DNA from: Pseudomonas asiatica
GTDB lineage: Bacteria > Pseudomonadota > Gammaproteobacteria > Pseudomonadales > Pseudomonadaceae
Reading direction: 5' to 3'
DNA: 64,000 nucleotides
Assembly: GCF_009932335.1 (NCBI RefSeq)
Contig: NZ_BLJF01000001.1
Coordinates: 2,728,001-2,792,000 of the forward strand
Positions within the stretch are counted from its first letter, which is position 1. Every line of letters begins with the position of its first letter. The position numbers were made by a program, and so were the translations under genes. The notes below the pieces were generated by a model, which ran no database searches, was not told the DNA's origin, and was given only the letters and a program-made list of their open reading frames with translations. Of the stretch, positions 1 through 9,795 are shown piece after piece.

Positions 1-90
1 CCGGGGCTGTTGAAGGCCTTGCCCGAAGAACAGGGGCTGGGGTTGATGGAAAGCATGCTGGTGGGTGGGCTGGAGCGGACACTGCGCTAG
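1..90 (+). CDS. 3' end of an unidentified gene (partial)
   Basis: An open frame runs in from the left edge and stops at TAG 88-90. The 29 visible residues (PGLLKALPEEQ ... GLERTLR) form an acidic then basic helix-like tail. The gene begins outside the window and the tail alone does not identify a family. A C-terminal helix of a TetR-type regulator is one possibility, but that is a guess. A REP pair follows at once. Confidence 0.5.
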   Translation, partial: PGLLKALPEEQGLGLMESMLVGGLERTLR

Positions 91-99
91 CCTGTTGCG

Positions 100-191
100 G
101 CCTCTTCGCGGGCTTGCCCGCTCCCACAGGAAACCCGCAGGCTTCAAGGTTTGCACAGAACCTGTGGGAGCGGGCGCGCCCGCGAAGAGGC
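100..191. repeat. REP inverted pair (gcgggc/cccgcgaagagg type)
   Basis: Two REP units in inverted orientation: CCTCTTCGCGGGCTTGCCCG at 101-120 continuing to 130, and its near complement CCTGTGGGAG...CGCGAAGAGG at 161-190. The pair fills the gap between the partial gene and the convergent response regulator, where it could act as a transcription terminator. Confidence 0.85.
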
Positions 192-199
192 AAACACAG

Positions 200-577
200 T
201 CAGCGCAGGAGCGACTGGATCTGCTCGTGCAAGGTATCCAGGTCGAACGGCTTGGCCAGGATCGGTGCCTTGCGGGTGATCGGGCTGCCGGACTCGAGAA
301 TCTCCGCCGGGTAGCCGCTGATGAAGATCACCTTCAGGTCCGGCCGCAACTTCACCGCCGGCTCGGCAATGTCCACCCCGGAAATCCCGCCCGGCAAGCG
401 GAAGTCCGTCACCATCAGGTCGAGGTGCGGCTTGCTCGCCAGGATCGCGAACGCCTGCTCGCCATCCTCGGCCACCAGCACGTGGTAGCCCTCGCCTGCC
501 AGGTAATCACGCAGGATCATGCGAATCGCCGGTTCGTCCTCGACCACCAGTACTACATCTTGTGCATCTTCACTCAT
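200..577 (-). CDS. single-domain response regulator (receiver only)
   Basis: A 125-residue CheY-like receiver with no output domain. Seen: acidic pair in VVEDEP (residues 12-15), phospho-acceptor Asp58 in VTDFRLP, the ISGYP switch region and the conserved Lys in LAKPFD near residue 109. It is the last gene of the leftward CheR/CheB kinase operon, 44 bp after the receiver-kinase gene. It probably takes phosphate from one of the two kinases upstream and signals by protein contact. The downstream target cannot be read from the sequence. Confidence 0.9.
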   Translation of the reverse strand: MSEDAQDVVLVVEDEPAIRMILRDYLAGEGYHVLVAEDGEQAFAILASKPHLDLMVTDFRLPGGISGVDIAEPAVKLRPDLKVIFISGYPAEILESGSPITRKAPILAKPFDLDTLHEQIQSLLR

Positions 578-621
578 GTCAACGCCTTGAAATACTTACA
601 ACTGGCCATCAGACCCCAGGC

Positions 622-1848
622 TCACGCAGAGGTTGCCCTTGCCTGGTCGTTTTGTTGTTCGCAGGTTGCCAGTGGCAATTGCAAGGTGAAGGTGGCGCCT
701 TTGCCCTCTTCACTCTCCACCAATATGCGCCCGCCATGGGCCTGGACGATCTGCTCCGATATGTACAGCCCCAGGCCCAACCCACCACTGGCCTGCTGGG
801 TGGCGACCCGCTCGAACTGCTGGAATATGCGCTGCTGGTTGGCCACGCAGATGCCTATGCCATGGTCCTGCACCTGCACGCAGGCCTGGCCGTCCTGCTC
901 GAACACCCGCACCTGTACCGGTTTGCGCTCACCATAACGCAAGGCATTGGACAACAGGTTGGCCAGCACCTGCTCGATGCGAAACTCGTCCCACTCGCCC
1001 AGCAGCGGCTCGCAGCGTTGCAACTCGATATGGGTGTCCAGTGCGCTGGCCTGGGCGGCAAAGTTCTCCACCAGGCCGCGCACCAGCAGGCCCAGGTCGA
1101 ACGCCTTGGGCCGCAGCGACAGTTTGCCGGTGCGGATGCGCGATACATCGAGCATGTCTTCGACCAGGCGGATAAGGCTGTTGATCTGCCGCTCGTCGCG
1201 CTCGACCATGGCCTGCAGCTTGTCGACGCTGAAGGCGGCAAGGTTGCCGCGTGCCAGGTGCAGCTTGCGCAGCTGGGTTTCCAGGATCAGGCCATTGAGC
1301 GGGGTGCGCACCTCGTGGGACACGATCGACATGAAGTCATCGCGCATGCGCACGGCATGCTCCAGTTCACCCCGCGCCGTCTGCAGCTGGGCCAGCAGCA
1401 GCTCCTGCTCCTGGCGGCTGCGTTCCAGGGCCTGCAATTGGCGGTCGAGCACCTTGCGCTGGCGGTACAGGTCGACGAACACCGACACCTTGCTCTTCAC
1501 CGCCAAGGTGTCGAGCGGCTTGTGCAGAAAGTCCACCGCGCCGCTTTCATAGCCTTTGAACGCGTAGTTCATCTCGCGCCCGGCGGCAGTGACGAACACG
1601 ATGGGGATGTTGCGGGTCTTTTCCGTGCCGCGCATCAGCTCGGCCAGCTCGAAACCGTTCATGCCCGGCATCTGCACGTCGAGAATGGCCAGGGCGAACT
1701 CGTGCTCGAGCAACAGTGACAACGCTGCCTCGGCCGACTGGGCCTGGTGCACCTCGCGGTCTTGGCCCTGGAGCAGGGCGTCGAGGGCCAGCAGGTTTTC
1801 TGGCAGGTCGTCGACGATCAGCAGTTTGGCGATGGTGTGGCTTAGCAT
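622..1848 (-). CDS. receiver-histidine kinase (REC-HisKA-HATPase)
   Basis: A 408-residue soluble sensor kinase. It has an N-terminal receiver (residues 6-125, Asp57 in AILDVQMPG, Lys110 in HKPLD), a short coiled coil (130-165), a HisKA dimerisation domain with His178 in SIVSHEVRTPLN, and a C-terminal HATPase with N, G1 and G2 boxes (NLLSNAL, GIGI, GLGLGL). No membrane segment is present, so it must be driven by phosphotransfer or partner binding. The ATG at 1848 was chosen over upstream in-frame starts because it overlaps the cheB stop (ATGCTAA), which implies coupled translation. It likely bridges the membrane hybrid kinase and the terminal response regulator. Confidence 0.92.
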   Translation of the reverse strand: MLSHTIAKLLIVDDLPENLLALDALLQGQDREVHQAQSAEAALSLLLEHEFALAILDVQMPGMNGFELAELMRGTEKTRNIPIVFVTAAGREMNYAFKGYESGAVDFLHKPLDTLAVKSKVSVFVDLYRQRKVLDRQLQALERSRQEQELLLAQLQTARGELEHAVRMRDDFMSIVSHEVRTPLNGLILETQLRKLHLARGNLAAFSVDKLQAMVERDERQINSLIRLVEDMLDVSRIRTGKLSLRPKAFDLGLLVRGLVENFAAQASALDTHIELQRCEPLLGEWDEFRIEQVLANLLSNALRYGERKPVQVRVFEQDGQACVQVQDHGIGICVANQQRIFQQFERVATQQASGGLGLGLYISEQIVQAHGGRILVESEEGKGATFTLQLPLATCEQQNDQARATSA

Positions 1849-2417
1849 GCGCTGGGTTCCAGGGCGGCGAGCAATCGCTCGATGCCACTCAGAGAAAGAA
1901 TATGGTCGGGCTGGTGCAGGGCCAGTGCGGCCTCCGGCATCAACGCCACTTGTGCGTCGCAAGGGTCCTGGACCACGGTCCGGCCCCCCTTGCGCTTGAT
2001 ATAGGCAAGGCCTTCTGCGCCATCCTCGTTGGCCCCGGTGAGCAACATGCCTAGCAGGCCGGCACCATAGGCATCGGCCGCCGACATGAACAGGTAGTCG
2101 ATCGCCGGCCGGGAAAAATGCACCGGCGGCTCCTGGCTCAGCGACAGGGTCAGGTCACGCTCCACCGACAGGTGATAACCCGGCCCGGCCACGTAGATCT
2201 GCCCGGGGCGCAGCGGCTGTTTGTCACAGGCCTCGCACACTGGCCGCCGCAGGCGACGTTGCAGCACCTCGGCCAGCTGGCTGTGGCGGTCATCCGGCAG
2301 GTGCAGCACGCATATCACCGGAATGGCGAAGCCGGCCGGCAACGCGCCCAGCACACTGAATAGCGCTGTAACGCCGCCGGCCGAGGCGCCGATCACCATC
2401 GCGCGTACGCCTTTCAT
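1842..2417 (-). CDS. stand-alone CheB methylesterase domain protein
   Basis: A 191-residue CheB catalytic domain without the usual N-terminal receiver. Seen: nucleophile Ser in IGASAGGV, His in VLHLPDDRHS, and the LTGANEDGAEG segment that supplies the catalytic Asp. CheB enzymes remove glutamyl methyl esters or deamidate glutamines. No chemoreceptor lies in the window, so the substrate is probably a coiled coil in a neighbouring kinase, or is encoded elsewhere. The start ATG at 2417 overlaps the cheR stop by 4 bp (ATGA). Without a receiver, its activity cannot be set by the usual CheA-to-CheB phosphorylation. Confidence 0.9.
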   Translation of the reverse strand: MKGVRAMVIGASAGGVTALFSVLGALPAGFAIPVICVLHLPDDRHSQLAEVLQRRLRRPVCEACDKQPLRPGQIYVAGPGYHLSVERDLTLSLSQEPPVHFSRPAIDYLFMSAADAYGAGLLGMLLTGANEDGAEGLAYIKRKGGRTVVQDPCDAQVALMPEAALALHQPDHILSLSGIERLLAALEPSAC

Positions 2418-3235
2418 GACTTGCGGTAGATCCGTTCGGGCTTGACCAGCGGCTCGAAGCGCTCGCTGTAGGCGGAAAAATCCACCGATTCCTTGCTGCC
2501 CAGCACCAGGAAGCCGCGGTGGCACAGGGACTCGTGGAACAGGCCCAGGGCGCGGTCCTGCAGTTCCTTGTTGAAGTAGATGAGCACGTTGCGGCACGAC
2601 ACCAGCTGGGTTTCGGAAAACACGCTGTCGGTGGCCAGGCTGTGGTCGGCGAAAGTCACGTTGTCCCGCAGGGTGCTGTCCATGATGGCGTTGCCGTAGG
2701 CTGCCGTGTAGTACTCGGCAAAGTCCCGTCGGCCACCGGCGATGCGATAGTTTTCGGCGTACTCGCGCATGCTCTGCATCGAGTAGATACCCTGCTTGGC
2801 CTTGTCCAGCGAATGCGGGTTGATGTCGGTGGCGTAGATGATGGTGCGCTCCAGCAGGCCCTCCTCGCGTAGCAGGATGGCCATCGAATACACCTCCTCA
2901 CCCGTGCTGCAGCCGGCAATCCACACCTTGATCGACGGCCAGGTGCGCAGCAGCGGCACCACTTCGTTGCGCAGCGCCAGGTAGTGCCCCGGGTCGCGGA
3001 ACATCTCGCTGACCGGGATCGTCAGGTACTGCAGCAACTGCATGAACATGCCTGGGTCGTGCAGCACGCGCTCCTGCAGCGCCGACACCGTCAGGCAGTC
3101 GAACTGGCGCAGCGCATGCAGGATCCGGCGCTTGATCGACGCGCCGGAATAGTTGCGGAAATCGTAGCTGTACTTGAGGTAGATGGCCTCGATCAGCAAG
3201 CGGATTTCGATATCGGTGTTACGTTCGCTAGTCAA
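2414..3235 (-). CDS. CheR-type protein-glutamate methyltransferase
   Basis: A SAM-dependent methyltransferase of the CheR family. It has the N-terminal helical domain (IKRRILHALRQF), the linker IPVSEMFRDP, SAM motif I IAGCSTGEEVYS, the YATDIN motif and the FADHSL ... SCRNVLIYF region. The start is inferred as TTG at 3235, which overlaps the TGA of the preceding kinase as TTGA and gives 273 residues. The longer in-frame N-terminus would be antisense-like arginine- and proline-rich sequence lying inside the kinase gene. It forms a writer/eraser pair with the adjacent CheB. Confidence 0.9.
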   Translation of the reverse strand: MTSERNTDIEIRLLIEAIYLKYSYDFRNYSGASIKRRILHALRQFDCLTVSALQERVLHDPGMFMQLLQYLTIPVSEMFRDPGHYLALRNEVVPLLRTWPSIKVWIAGCSTGEEVYSMAILLREEGLLERTIIYATDINPHSLDKAKQGIYSMQSMREYAENYRIAGGRRDFAEYYTAAYGNAIMDSTLRDNVTFADHSLATDSVFSETQLVSCRNVLIYFNKELQDRALGLFHESLCHRGFLVLGSKESVDFSAYSERFEPLVKPERIYRKS

Positions 3236-6200
3236 ATTCGCTCCAGTTGCGGCAGCCACACACGGATCAGCGAGAACAAGCGGTCCAGGTCGATCGGTTT
3301 GGCCAGGTAGTCGTTGGCGCCGGCCTGCAGGCAACGCTGCTGGTCATCCTTCATCGCCTTGGCGGTCACGGCAATGATCGGCAGCTTGCGCCAGCGTTGT
3401 TGCTGGCGGATCAGCCGGGTGGCCTCGAAGCCGTCCATCTCCGGCATCATCACATCCATCAACACCAGGTCGATGTCGTCATGCTGCTCCAGGCGCTCGA
3501 TGGCCTCGCGGCCGTTGCGGCCGATTTCGACGATCGCGCCCTTGTGCTCCAGCGCGCTGGTCAGGGCAAAGATGTTGCGCACGTCGTCGTCCACCAGCAG
3601 CACCTTGCGGCCTTCGAAAACCTTGTCGCGGCTGCGCGCGGTCTTGAGCATGCGCTGGCGTTCGTTGGACAGCTGCGACTCGACCTTGTGCAGGAACAGC
3701 GTCACTTCGTCGAGCAGGCGCTCCGGCGAGCGGGCGCCCTTGATGATGATCGAGCGCGAATACTTGAGCAGGTCGGCTTCTTCTTCGCGGGTAAGGTTGC
3801 GCCCGGTATACACGATCACCGGAGGGAAGGCACGGATGTCTTCGGCGGTCATGCGCTTGAGCAACTCGTTGCCAAGCATGTCCGGCAGCTTGAGGTCGAT
3901 GATCATGCAGTCGTAGATATTCTCGCGCAGCAACGCCAGGGCATCCTGGGCCATGGCCACAGCGGTGATCTCGACATCGTCGTCGCCGATCAGGCGGGCA
4001 ATGCTCTCGCGCTGCAGGTCGTCGTCTTCCACCAGCAGGATGTGCTTGAGCTTCTGGGTCAGCTTGGCCTCCAGCCGGGCGAAAACTTCCTTGAGTTGTT
4101 CACGGCTGGTGGGCTTGACCGCGTAGCCGACGGCACCCATGTGCATGGCGGCCTCGACGCGGTCCTCAACGGAAATGATATGCACCGGGATGTGCCGGGT
4201 GCTCGCTTGCTCCTTCAGGCGTTGCAGCACGGTCAGGCCGGAATGGTCGGGCAGGCGCATGTCCAGCAGGATGGCATCGGGGATGTACTGCACGGCCAGT
4301 TCGAAGCCCTCGTCGGCGCCCTGCGCCACCAGGCAGCTGTAACCCAGCTCGTGGGCCAGGTCGAAGAGGATGCGGGCGAAGTTCGGTTCGTCTTCGATCA
4401 CCAGGATGCAGCGGTTGCCGAACGGCGCGCGCTCACGGTCATCGGCAAACACTGGTGTCGGGCGTTTCGGTGCCGCCACCACTAGTGCCTGCGGCGCGGG
4501 TGGCAGGCTATCGACCGCAGGGCGCAGGCTGAGCGGCTCGATATCCTGCTCCAAGCGCTCATAGCGCTCCGGCAGGATCAGGCTGAATACACTGCCCTGG
4601 CCGGGGCTGCTGTCGACGCTGATCTGCCCACCCAGCAGGTGCGCCAGGTCGCGGGAAATCGACAGGCCCAGGCCGGTGCCGCCATAACGGCGGTTGCTGG
4701 TGCCATCCACCTGGTGGAATGCGCCGAAGATCGCCTGCTGCTGGTCGGCGGCGATGCCGATGCCGGTATCGCGCACGGCAAAGACGATGCCGGTGCCAGG
4801 CTGGTAACCGATGTTCAGGCTGACCTGGCCGCGCTCGGTGAACTTGATGGCGTTGGACAGCAGGTTCTTGAGAATCTGCTCCAGGCGCTGGCGGTCGGTG
4901 AACAGCGTGGCCGGCACCTGCGCCTCGGTGGTCACCTCGAAGGCCAGGCCCTTGTGCCCGGCCAACGGCTCGAACATGCCACGCAGGCCTTCGACCAGGC
5001 GTTCCAACTGGGTGCTTTCGGGGCGCACTTCGAGCTTGCCTGCTTCCACCTTGGCGATGTCGAGAATGTCGTTGATCAGGTTGAGCAGGTCGTTGCCGGC
5101 CGAATAGATGGATTCGGCGAACTTGACCTGCTCGTCGCTGAGGTTGCCCTCGCCGTTTTCCGCCAGCAGCTTGGCCAGGATCAGCGAGCTGTTCAGCGGC
5201 GTGCGCAACTCGTGGGACATGTTGGCGAGGAATTCGGACTTGTACTTGCTCGAACGCTGCAGTTCCTCGGCGCGCGCCTGCAGCTCGTCCTGGGCCTGGA
5301 GCAGTTCGTCGTTCTTGCGGTCCAGCGCCTCGGTGCGCTCCGACAGCTGCTCGTTGGTCTGCTCAAGCTCCGCCTGCTGGGTTTCCAGGTGGGCCTGGGA
5401 CTCCTTGAGCACGCGGGATTGCTCTTCGAGCTCTTCGTTGGCGGTTTTAAGTTCTTCCTGCTGCACTTGCAGCTCTTCGTTCAGTTGCTGGGTTTCGGCC
5501 AGCACCTCCTGCAGGCGCTGCCGGTAACGGGCGCTTTCGATGGAAATACCGACGTTGCCACGGACCCGCTGCAGCATCTCTTCGTCACGCTCCTGCAACG
5601 GCCGCAGGAAGCCCAGCTCCAGCACGCCGTTGATCTGCCCGTCGTCGCTGGAGGGCATCAGCATGGCACTGCGCGGCAGGCCCCTGCCAAGGCCGGAACT
5701 GAGGTGGAAATAGTCTTCAGGCAAGTCGTCCAGACGCAGCAGCCTCGCTTCGCGCACGGCCTGGGCCAGCAGCCCCTCGTGGTCACCCAGTACCTGCTCG
5801 CGCGCCTGCTCCTCGGCATCCAGGCCATAGCTGGCAACACGCACCAGGCGGCCATGTTCGTCACGCACGTACAACGCGCCTACCACGCTGCCCAGGTAGC
5901 TGGCGAAGAAACGCAGGATGTTGTCACCGAGCATGGGCAGGGTCAGCTGGCCAAGCACCTGTTCGGACAGTTGCGTCTGCCCGTTGCGCAGCCAGGCCTG
6001 ATGCTCCAGGCGTTCGGCGGCGCGCTGCTGGGCCTGGAAGTTTTCGTCATAGGTAGCGGACAGCGCCAGCAGATCGCGCCGCCCGAGGTAGGCCAGCAAG
6101 GCGCTGAGGCCGACGATGAACAGCACGAAGGACGACATGACCGTGACGGTCACACTGTTGACCCGCTCGTTGCGCGCCATGCGCAATTGTTGTTCGCTGC

Positions 6201-6699
6201 CGATGAGGTTGTCGAACTCCTTGCGGATCTCGTCGGTCAGGCGCTTGCCGCGGCCGTTGCCGATCAAGGCGCGGTAATCACCCTGGCTGCGGCGCAAGTT
6301 GATCATCTCGCTGCCGAAGGTGTTCCACGCTTGCTGCAGGGCGATCAGCCGGTCGATGCGTTCGACCTGTTGCGGGTTGTCCTCGACCATGCCGCGCAGG
6401 CTCTGCAGGCTGCCGAAAATGCGCGGCTTGGCCACCTCGTAGGGGTCGAGGAAACGCTCATCGCCGGTGATCAGGAAGCCACGCATGCCGGTTTCCATGT
6501 CGATCGACAGTTTGACCGCTTCGTTGGCATTGCCGATTACGCGGTCGGTGTGCTCGACCCACTGCAAGGCCGAAAGCAGGTAGTTGATCACCGCAACGAA
6601 GGCCACGGCCCCCAGCAGGCCAACCCCCAGGGGTAGGCCGACGTTGCGGCTCAACAGCTTGCGGAAGCTTCGCTGGTCCATCGAGGCTGCTTGAATCAT
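3232..6699 (-). CDS. membrane hybrid histidine kinase with three receivers
   Basis: A 1155-residue kinase. In order: a transmembrane helix (about 20-42), a periplasmic CHASE3-like domain (about 45-180), a second membrane helix (about 185-207), a GAF-like domain (about 240-395), a long Glu/Gln-rich coiled coil (about 395-480), HisKA with His496 in [11 protein letters not shown], a HATPase ([21 protein letters not shown]), and three receivers. Their phospho-acceptors lie in [16 protein letters not shown] and [11 protein letters not shown]. It is the first gene of the leftward operon and the only one with membrane segments, so it is the likely sensor. The coiled-coil EELK/NEELEEQ repeats resemble those of CheB-CheR-PAS fusion proteins. 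Confidence 0.93.
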   Translation of the reverse strand: MIQAASMDQRSFRKLLSRNVGLPLGVGLLGAVAFVAVINYLLSALQWVEHTDRVIGNANEAVKLSIDMETGMRGFLITGDERFLDPYEVAKPRIFGSLQSLRGMVEDNPQQVERIDRLIALQQAWNTFGSEMINLRRSQGDYRALIGNGRGKRLTDEIRKEFDNLIGSEQQLRMARNERVNSVTVTVMSSFVLFIVGLSALLAYLGRRDLLALSATYDENFQAQQRAAERLEHQAWLRNGQTQLSEQVLGQLTLPMLGDNILRFFASYLGSVVGALYVRDEHGRLVRVASYGLDAEEQAREQVLGDHEGLLAQAVREARLLRLDDLPEDYFHLSSGLGRGLPRSAMLMPSSDDGQINGVLELGFLRPLQERDEEMLQRVRGNVGISIESARYRQRLQEVLAETQQLNEELQVQQEELKTANEELEEQSRVLKESQAHLETQQAELEQTNEQLSERTEALDRKNDELLQAQDELQARAEELQRSSKYKSEFLANMSHELRTPLNSSLILAKLLAENGEGNLSDEQVKFAESIYSAGNDLLNLINDILDIAKVEAGKLEVRPESTQLERLVEGLRGMFEPLAGHKGLAFEVTTEAQVPATLFTDRQRLEQILKNLLSNAIKFTERGQVSLNIGYQPGTGIVFAVRDTGIGIAADQQQAIFGAFHQVDGTSNRRYGGTGLGLSISRDLAHLLGGQISVDSSPGQGSVFSLILPERYERLEQDIEPLSLRPAVDSLPPAPQALVVAAPKRPTPVFADDRERAPFGNRCILVIEDEPNFARILFDLAHELGYSCLVAQGADEGFELAVQYIPDAILLDMRLPDHSGLTVLQRLKEQASTRHIPVHIISVEDRVEAAMHMGAVGYAVKPTSREQLKEVFARLEAKLTQKLKHILLVEDDDLQRESIARLIGDDDVEITAVAMAQDALALLRENIYDCMIIDLKLPDMLGNELLKRMTAEDIRAFPPVIVYTGRNLTREEEADLLKYSRSIIIKGARSPERLLDEVTLFLHKVESQLSNERQRMLKTARSRDKVFEGRKVLLVDDDVRNIFALTSALEHKGAIVEIGRNGREAIERLEQHDDIDLVLMDVMMPEMDGFEATRLIRQQQRWRKLPIIAVTAKAMKDDQQRCLQAGANDYLAKPIDLDRLFSLIRVWLPQLERI

Positions 6700-6945
6700 G
6701 TGAAAACGCCCGAGCTAAAAATCCATTGAAAGGTGTGGCGGATCTGTCGTTGTCATTATCTGCCACTGCGCCGTCCTGTTAAGCGAGTCTAACCAGCTTT
6801 GCCGGGTCTGGCAGGGCATTTAGCCAGTATTTGAAGGCAGCGTGCGCCAAACGTTCCATCTGATTGCAGTGCCCGGTATCCTCGGGAACTTCTGGTGCCA
6901 TCTGGAGCACAGATTAAAGACATTCATTAGCACAGGATCCGAACC

Positions 6946-7296
6946 ATGCACCTTCTGGTAGTCGAAGACGACGACATCGTACGCATGCTGATGGTCGAAG
7001 TGCTCGACGAACTGGGCTACACGGTCATCGAGGCGGACAGTGCCGGCGCGGCGCTGCGCATTATCGAGGACCCGGGCCAGGAGTTGGCGCTGATGCTGAC
7101 CGACGTGGGGTTGCCGGACATGGGTGGCGAAGAGCTGGCCGGCAAGGCGCGCGAGCTGCGGCCGCTGTTGCCGGTGCTGTTCGCCAGTGGCTATGCCGAG
7201 AACGTCAATGTACCGGAGGGCATGCATCTGATCGGCAAGCCGTTCAGCATCGACCAGTTGCGCGACAAGGTACAGGCCATTCTGGGTAACCCTTGA
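6946..7296 (+). CDS. single-domain response regulator (CheY-like)
   Basis: A 116-residue receiver. Acidic residues VVEDDD (5-10), phospho-acceptor Asp53 in LTDVGLPD, FASGYAE switch segment and Lys in IGKPFS. There is no output domain. It diverges from the hybrid kinase gene across a 246-bp intergenic region and resembles the last gene of that operon in build, so it may be a second acceptor for the same kinase. Its start codon follows an AT-rich stretch (about 6900-6940) that probably holds its promoter. Confidence 0.88.
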   Translation: MHLLVVEDDDIVRMLMVEVLDELGYTVIEADSAGAALRIIEDPGQELALMLTDVGLPDMGGEELAGKARELRPLLPVLFASGYAENVNVPEGMHLIGKPFSIDQLRDKVQAILGNP

Positions 7297-7327
7297 AATC
7301 GGTGTCGCCTGGTTCGCGGAATGCTGA

Positions 7328-8077
7328 CTACAGCTCCCTGCGCAACAGGTAGCTATCCATGATCCACCCCTTGCGCGCCCGCTCCCGCTCACGCACCTCC
7401 AGTATCTGTGCCTTCACCGTTTGCAACGGCCCGGCAATCAGCACCTCATCAGCAGTCCCAAGGTACGCGCCCCAGTAGATCATCAACGCCGGGGCATCGA
7501 GCCGGGCAAACGCGCACTGCCCGTCGAGCATCACCAGCACATTGTCGATCTGCCCCTGCCCGGCCAGGCGCCGCCCTGGCAATACGGTCAACGGCTCACC
7601 GATGCGGTTGAGCGGCACCTGATGGCGCGCTGCCAACGCCTGCACGCTGCTGATGCCCGGAATGACCTGCAGGCGCAGCGCCACACCACGCTCGCGGACC
7701 AGGCCAAGGATGCGCAGGGTGCTGTCGTACAGCGTCGGCTCGCCCCACAGCAGAAAGGCGCCGGTTTCACCGTCGCCTATCTCCTGTTCGATCAGTTGGG
7801 CATACAGCGCCGCACGCTGCCGGTGCCAGTCCTGCACCGCGCCCAGGTAGTCTTCCGCGTGGCCGTCGCGTTCAGGGTCAGCCACCTGCACCAGGCGATA
7901 GCCGCCCTCGGGCCGGTAGCGTTGCAGGATGGCCTTGCGCAGGCGCAGCAGTTCGTCCTTGTCGCCGCCTTTGTCGAGCACGAAGAACACACTGGTCTGG
8001 CGCAGTGCATCGACCGCCTCGTAGGTGACCTGGCGCGGGTCACCCGGGCCGATGCCGATCAACAACAGGTCTTTCAT
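7328..8077 (-). CDS. cobF: precorrin-6A synthase (deacetylating), CobF
   Basis: A 249-residue SAM-dependent tetrapyrrole methylase. CobF methylates precorrin-5 at C1 and releases acetate in aerobic cobalamin synthesis. Seen: N-terminal LLLIGIGPGDPRQVTYEA, the GETGAFLLWGEPTLYDST motif and VIPGISSVQALAARH, typical of the family, plus the CobF-specific C-terminal KGWIMDSYLLRREL. Length matches known CobF proteins. It lies alone between a convergent response regulator and the oprD-family gene, which is on the same strand 67 bp upstream. Confidence 0.92.
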   Translation of the reverse strand: MKDLLLIGIGPGDPRQVTYEAVDALRQTSVFFVLDKGGDKDELLRLRKAILQRYRPEGGYRLVQVADPERDGHAEDYLGAVQDWHRQRAALYAQLIEQEIGDGETGAFLLWGEPTLYDSTLRILGLVRERGVALRLQVIPGISSVQALAARHQVPLNRIGEPLTVLPGRRLAGQGQIDNVLVMLDGQCAFARLDAPALMIYWGAYLGTADEVLIAGPLQTVKAQILEVRERERARKGWIMDSYLLRREL

Positions 8078-8144
8078 TGCCCTGCCCTTTGCGGGAACCA
8101 GCAGCCATTGTCAGGTGGCTGCCGGTATTTGGCAAAGCGCCCCG

Positions 8145-9446
8145 TCAGAAGATGGAGAAGTTGTAGCTGACGATGACTCGTGTCTCGTCCATGTCACGCG
8201 CCCATTTTTCATAATTGCTGCGGTAAGTGGAATTACGCAGGCGCACGCTTACGTCCTTGAACGTGCCACTTTGCACCTGGTACTTGAACTCGGTGTCGCG
8301 TTCCCATTCTTTGCCTTCGGCCGTACTGCCCGGCACCTTGATATTGTCACCGTTGATGTAACGGGTGAAGAAGGTCAGGCCAGGCACGCCCAGGGCCTTG
8401 AAGTCATAATCATAACGCACCTGCCAGGAACGCTCCTGGGCGGCGGCGAAGTCGTTGACCTGGGCATAGTTGACCAGGTACGGGTTGGTGCCATCCAGGT
8501 ATGGCATGGCACTGTCGCCATACATGCGCTGCCAACCGGCACTGAGCTTGTGGCCACCCAGGCTGTAGCCGAGCATGCCGCTGAACGCGCGATGGTCGAT
8601 TTCGCCGGCGCGGGCATTGCCGATGTCATCACTCTTGATCAAGCGCAGGTCTGCCGACAGGCTGCCCACCGCCAATGGCTGGCTGGCCACCAGGCCGAGG
8701 AAGTGCTGGCGGTAGATGTTCTCCAGCTTGGCCACCTGGTACTGGGCGCTGAAGCGTTCGTTGAAACGGTAATCGACACCAGCCAGGTCAAAGTGATCAG
8801 CCTCGATATCGCAGGCATAGCGCTTGTTCTTGCAATGCACGCGAATGTCCTGGCGGTCGGTGGAATCCCGTGCGGTGTACTTGTCCAGGCGGGCCAGGGT
8901 GAACTTCAGGTCGCGCACTTCTTCGGAAGTGAGCATGGCGCCATGGAACATGGTCGGCAGCAGGCGGCCATCGTTGTACTTGAGCAGCGGTACATCCGGC
9001 ATCATCGAACCGTATTTAAGCACGGTACTGGAAACCTTGACCTTGGCCGCCAGGCCCATCTTCGCGTACTGGTCGGCCGAGTGGCGCGGGTCGTGACCGG
9101 AAGACGGCAACAGGCCGCTGTTACTGTCCGCCGGGCTGGAGTCAAGTTTGAAGCCGAACATGCCCAGCGCATCCACGCCAAAACCTACCGGGCCCTGGGT
9201 ATAACCCGACTGCACATTGAGGATGAAACCTTGTGCCCATTCTTCGCGTTTGGACGCACCCTGGCTGGAACTGCTGTGGCCGTCACGAAAATCCCGGTTG
9301 AAATAGACATTGCGTGCTTCGACCTTTGCACTGCTGTCTTCAAGAAAACCGGCGGCCTGGGCATTGACGCCGGCACACAACAGGAACAAGCCGGCAACAC
9401 GACGCCCGGGGGCGAGGGGGAAAGGGGCAAACATGGGAGAAAACAT
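8145..9446 (-). CDS. OprD-family outer membrane porin
   Basis: A 433-residue OprD/Occ porin. A signal peptide (about residues 1-32, ending AQAAG) is followed by the family hallmark FLEDSSAKVEARNVYFNRDF. Later come QEWAQGF-like (EEWAQGF), SGYTQGPVGFGVDALG and YAKMGLAAKVKVSSTVLKYG, and a C-terminal strand ending in Phe (VIVSYNFSIF) as needed for BAM assembly. These porins pass small carboxylated substrates such as amino acids or aromatic acids. The substrate is not predictable here. A second ATG four codons in (9434) is an alternative start. Confidence 0.92.
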   Translation of the reverse strand: MFSPMFAPFPLAPGRRVAGLFLLCAGVNAQAAGFLEDSSAKVEARNVYFNRDFRDGHSSSSQGASKREEWAQGFILNVQSGYTQGPVGFGVDALGMFGFKLDSSPADSNSGLLPSSGHDPRHSADQYAKMGLAAKVKVSSTVLKYGSMMPDVPLLKYNDGRLLPTMFHGAMLTSEEVRDLKFTLARLDKYTARDSTDRQDIRVHCKNKRYACDIEADHFDLAGVDYRFNERFSAQYQVAKLENIYRQHFLGLVASQPLAVGSLSADLRLIKSDDIGNARAGEIDHRAFSGMLGYSLGGHKLSAGWQRMYGDSAMPYLDGTNPYLVNYAQVNDFAAAQERSWQVRYDYDFKALGVPGLTFFTRYINGDNIKVPGSTAEGKEWERDTEFKYQVQSGTFKDVSVRLRNSTYRSNYEKWARDMDETRVIVSYNFSIF

Positions 9447-9795
9447 CCAGAATCAAGGCGAGTAAACAACCTGTGGCACGTGCTGGCCACGGTACTGCGA
9501 GGGGGCCGAACAATAGCCGGCCATCATCTGAAATTATCGCGCGAAGGCTCTGGCACGGGCCATTGGACCATGGTCTAAGCGCGCCACAAGACAACCGCGG
9601 AAAATCCGGACAATACCGCACGCAAAACTAGGAAAGTTCCTTGCTTACTTACAAAAAGTTTGCAGTTTACCCAGTGCCCATGAATGACTACACTCGATAT
9701 CAGCGAACAGCGGAACCCACCCGCGTGGCCGGCGTTTTTATTCTTCTTCAATGTTCGTCACGCCCTGCCACGACCGACGTACAGGAGTGATTACA
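9447..9795. promoter_or_regulatory. intergenic region upstream of oprD-like and turB-like genes
   Basis: 349 bp between divergent genes with no credible ORF. A sigma70-like promoter for the H-NS-family gene can be proposed: TTTACC at 9666-9671, a 17-bp spacer and TACACT at 9689-9694, giving a leader of about 100 nt. No tRNA or recognisable small RNA was seen. Confidence 0.35.

Noticed and set aside
4639..6636. 665-residue plus-strand ORF opposite the hybrid kinase
   Set aside because: It is an antisense shadow in high-GC DNA. The composition is Leu/Gln/Ala/His-biased and no domain is visible, whereas the minus-strand kinase has clear motifs.
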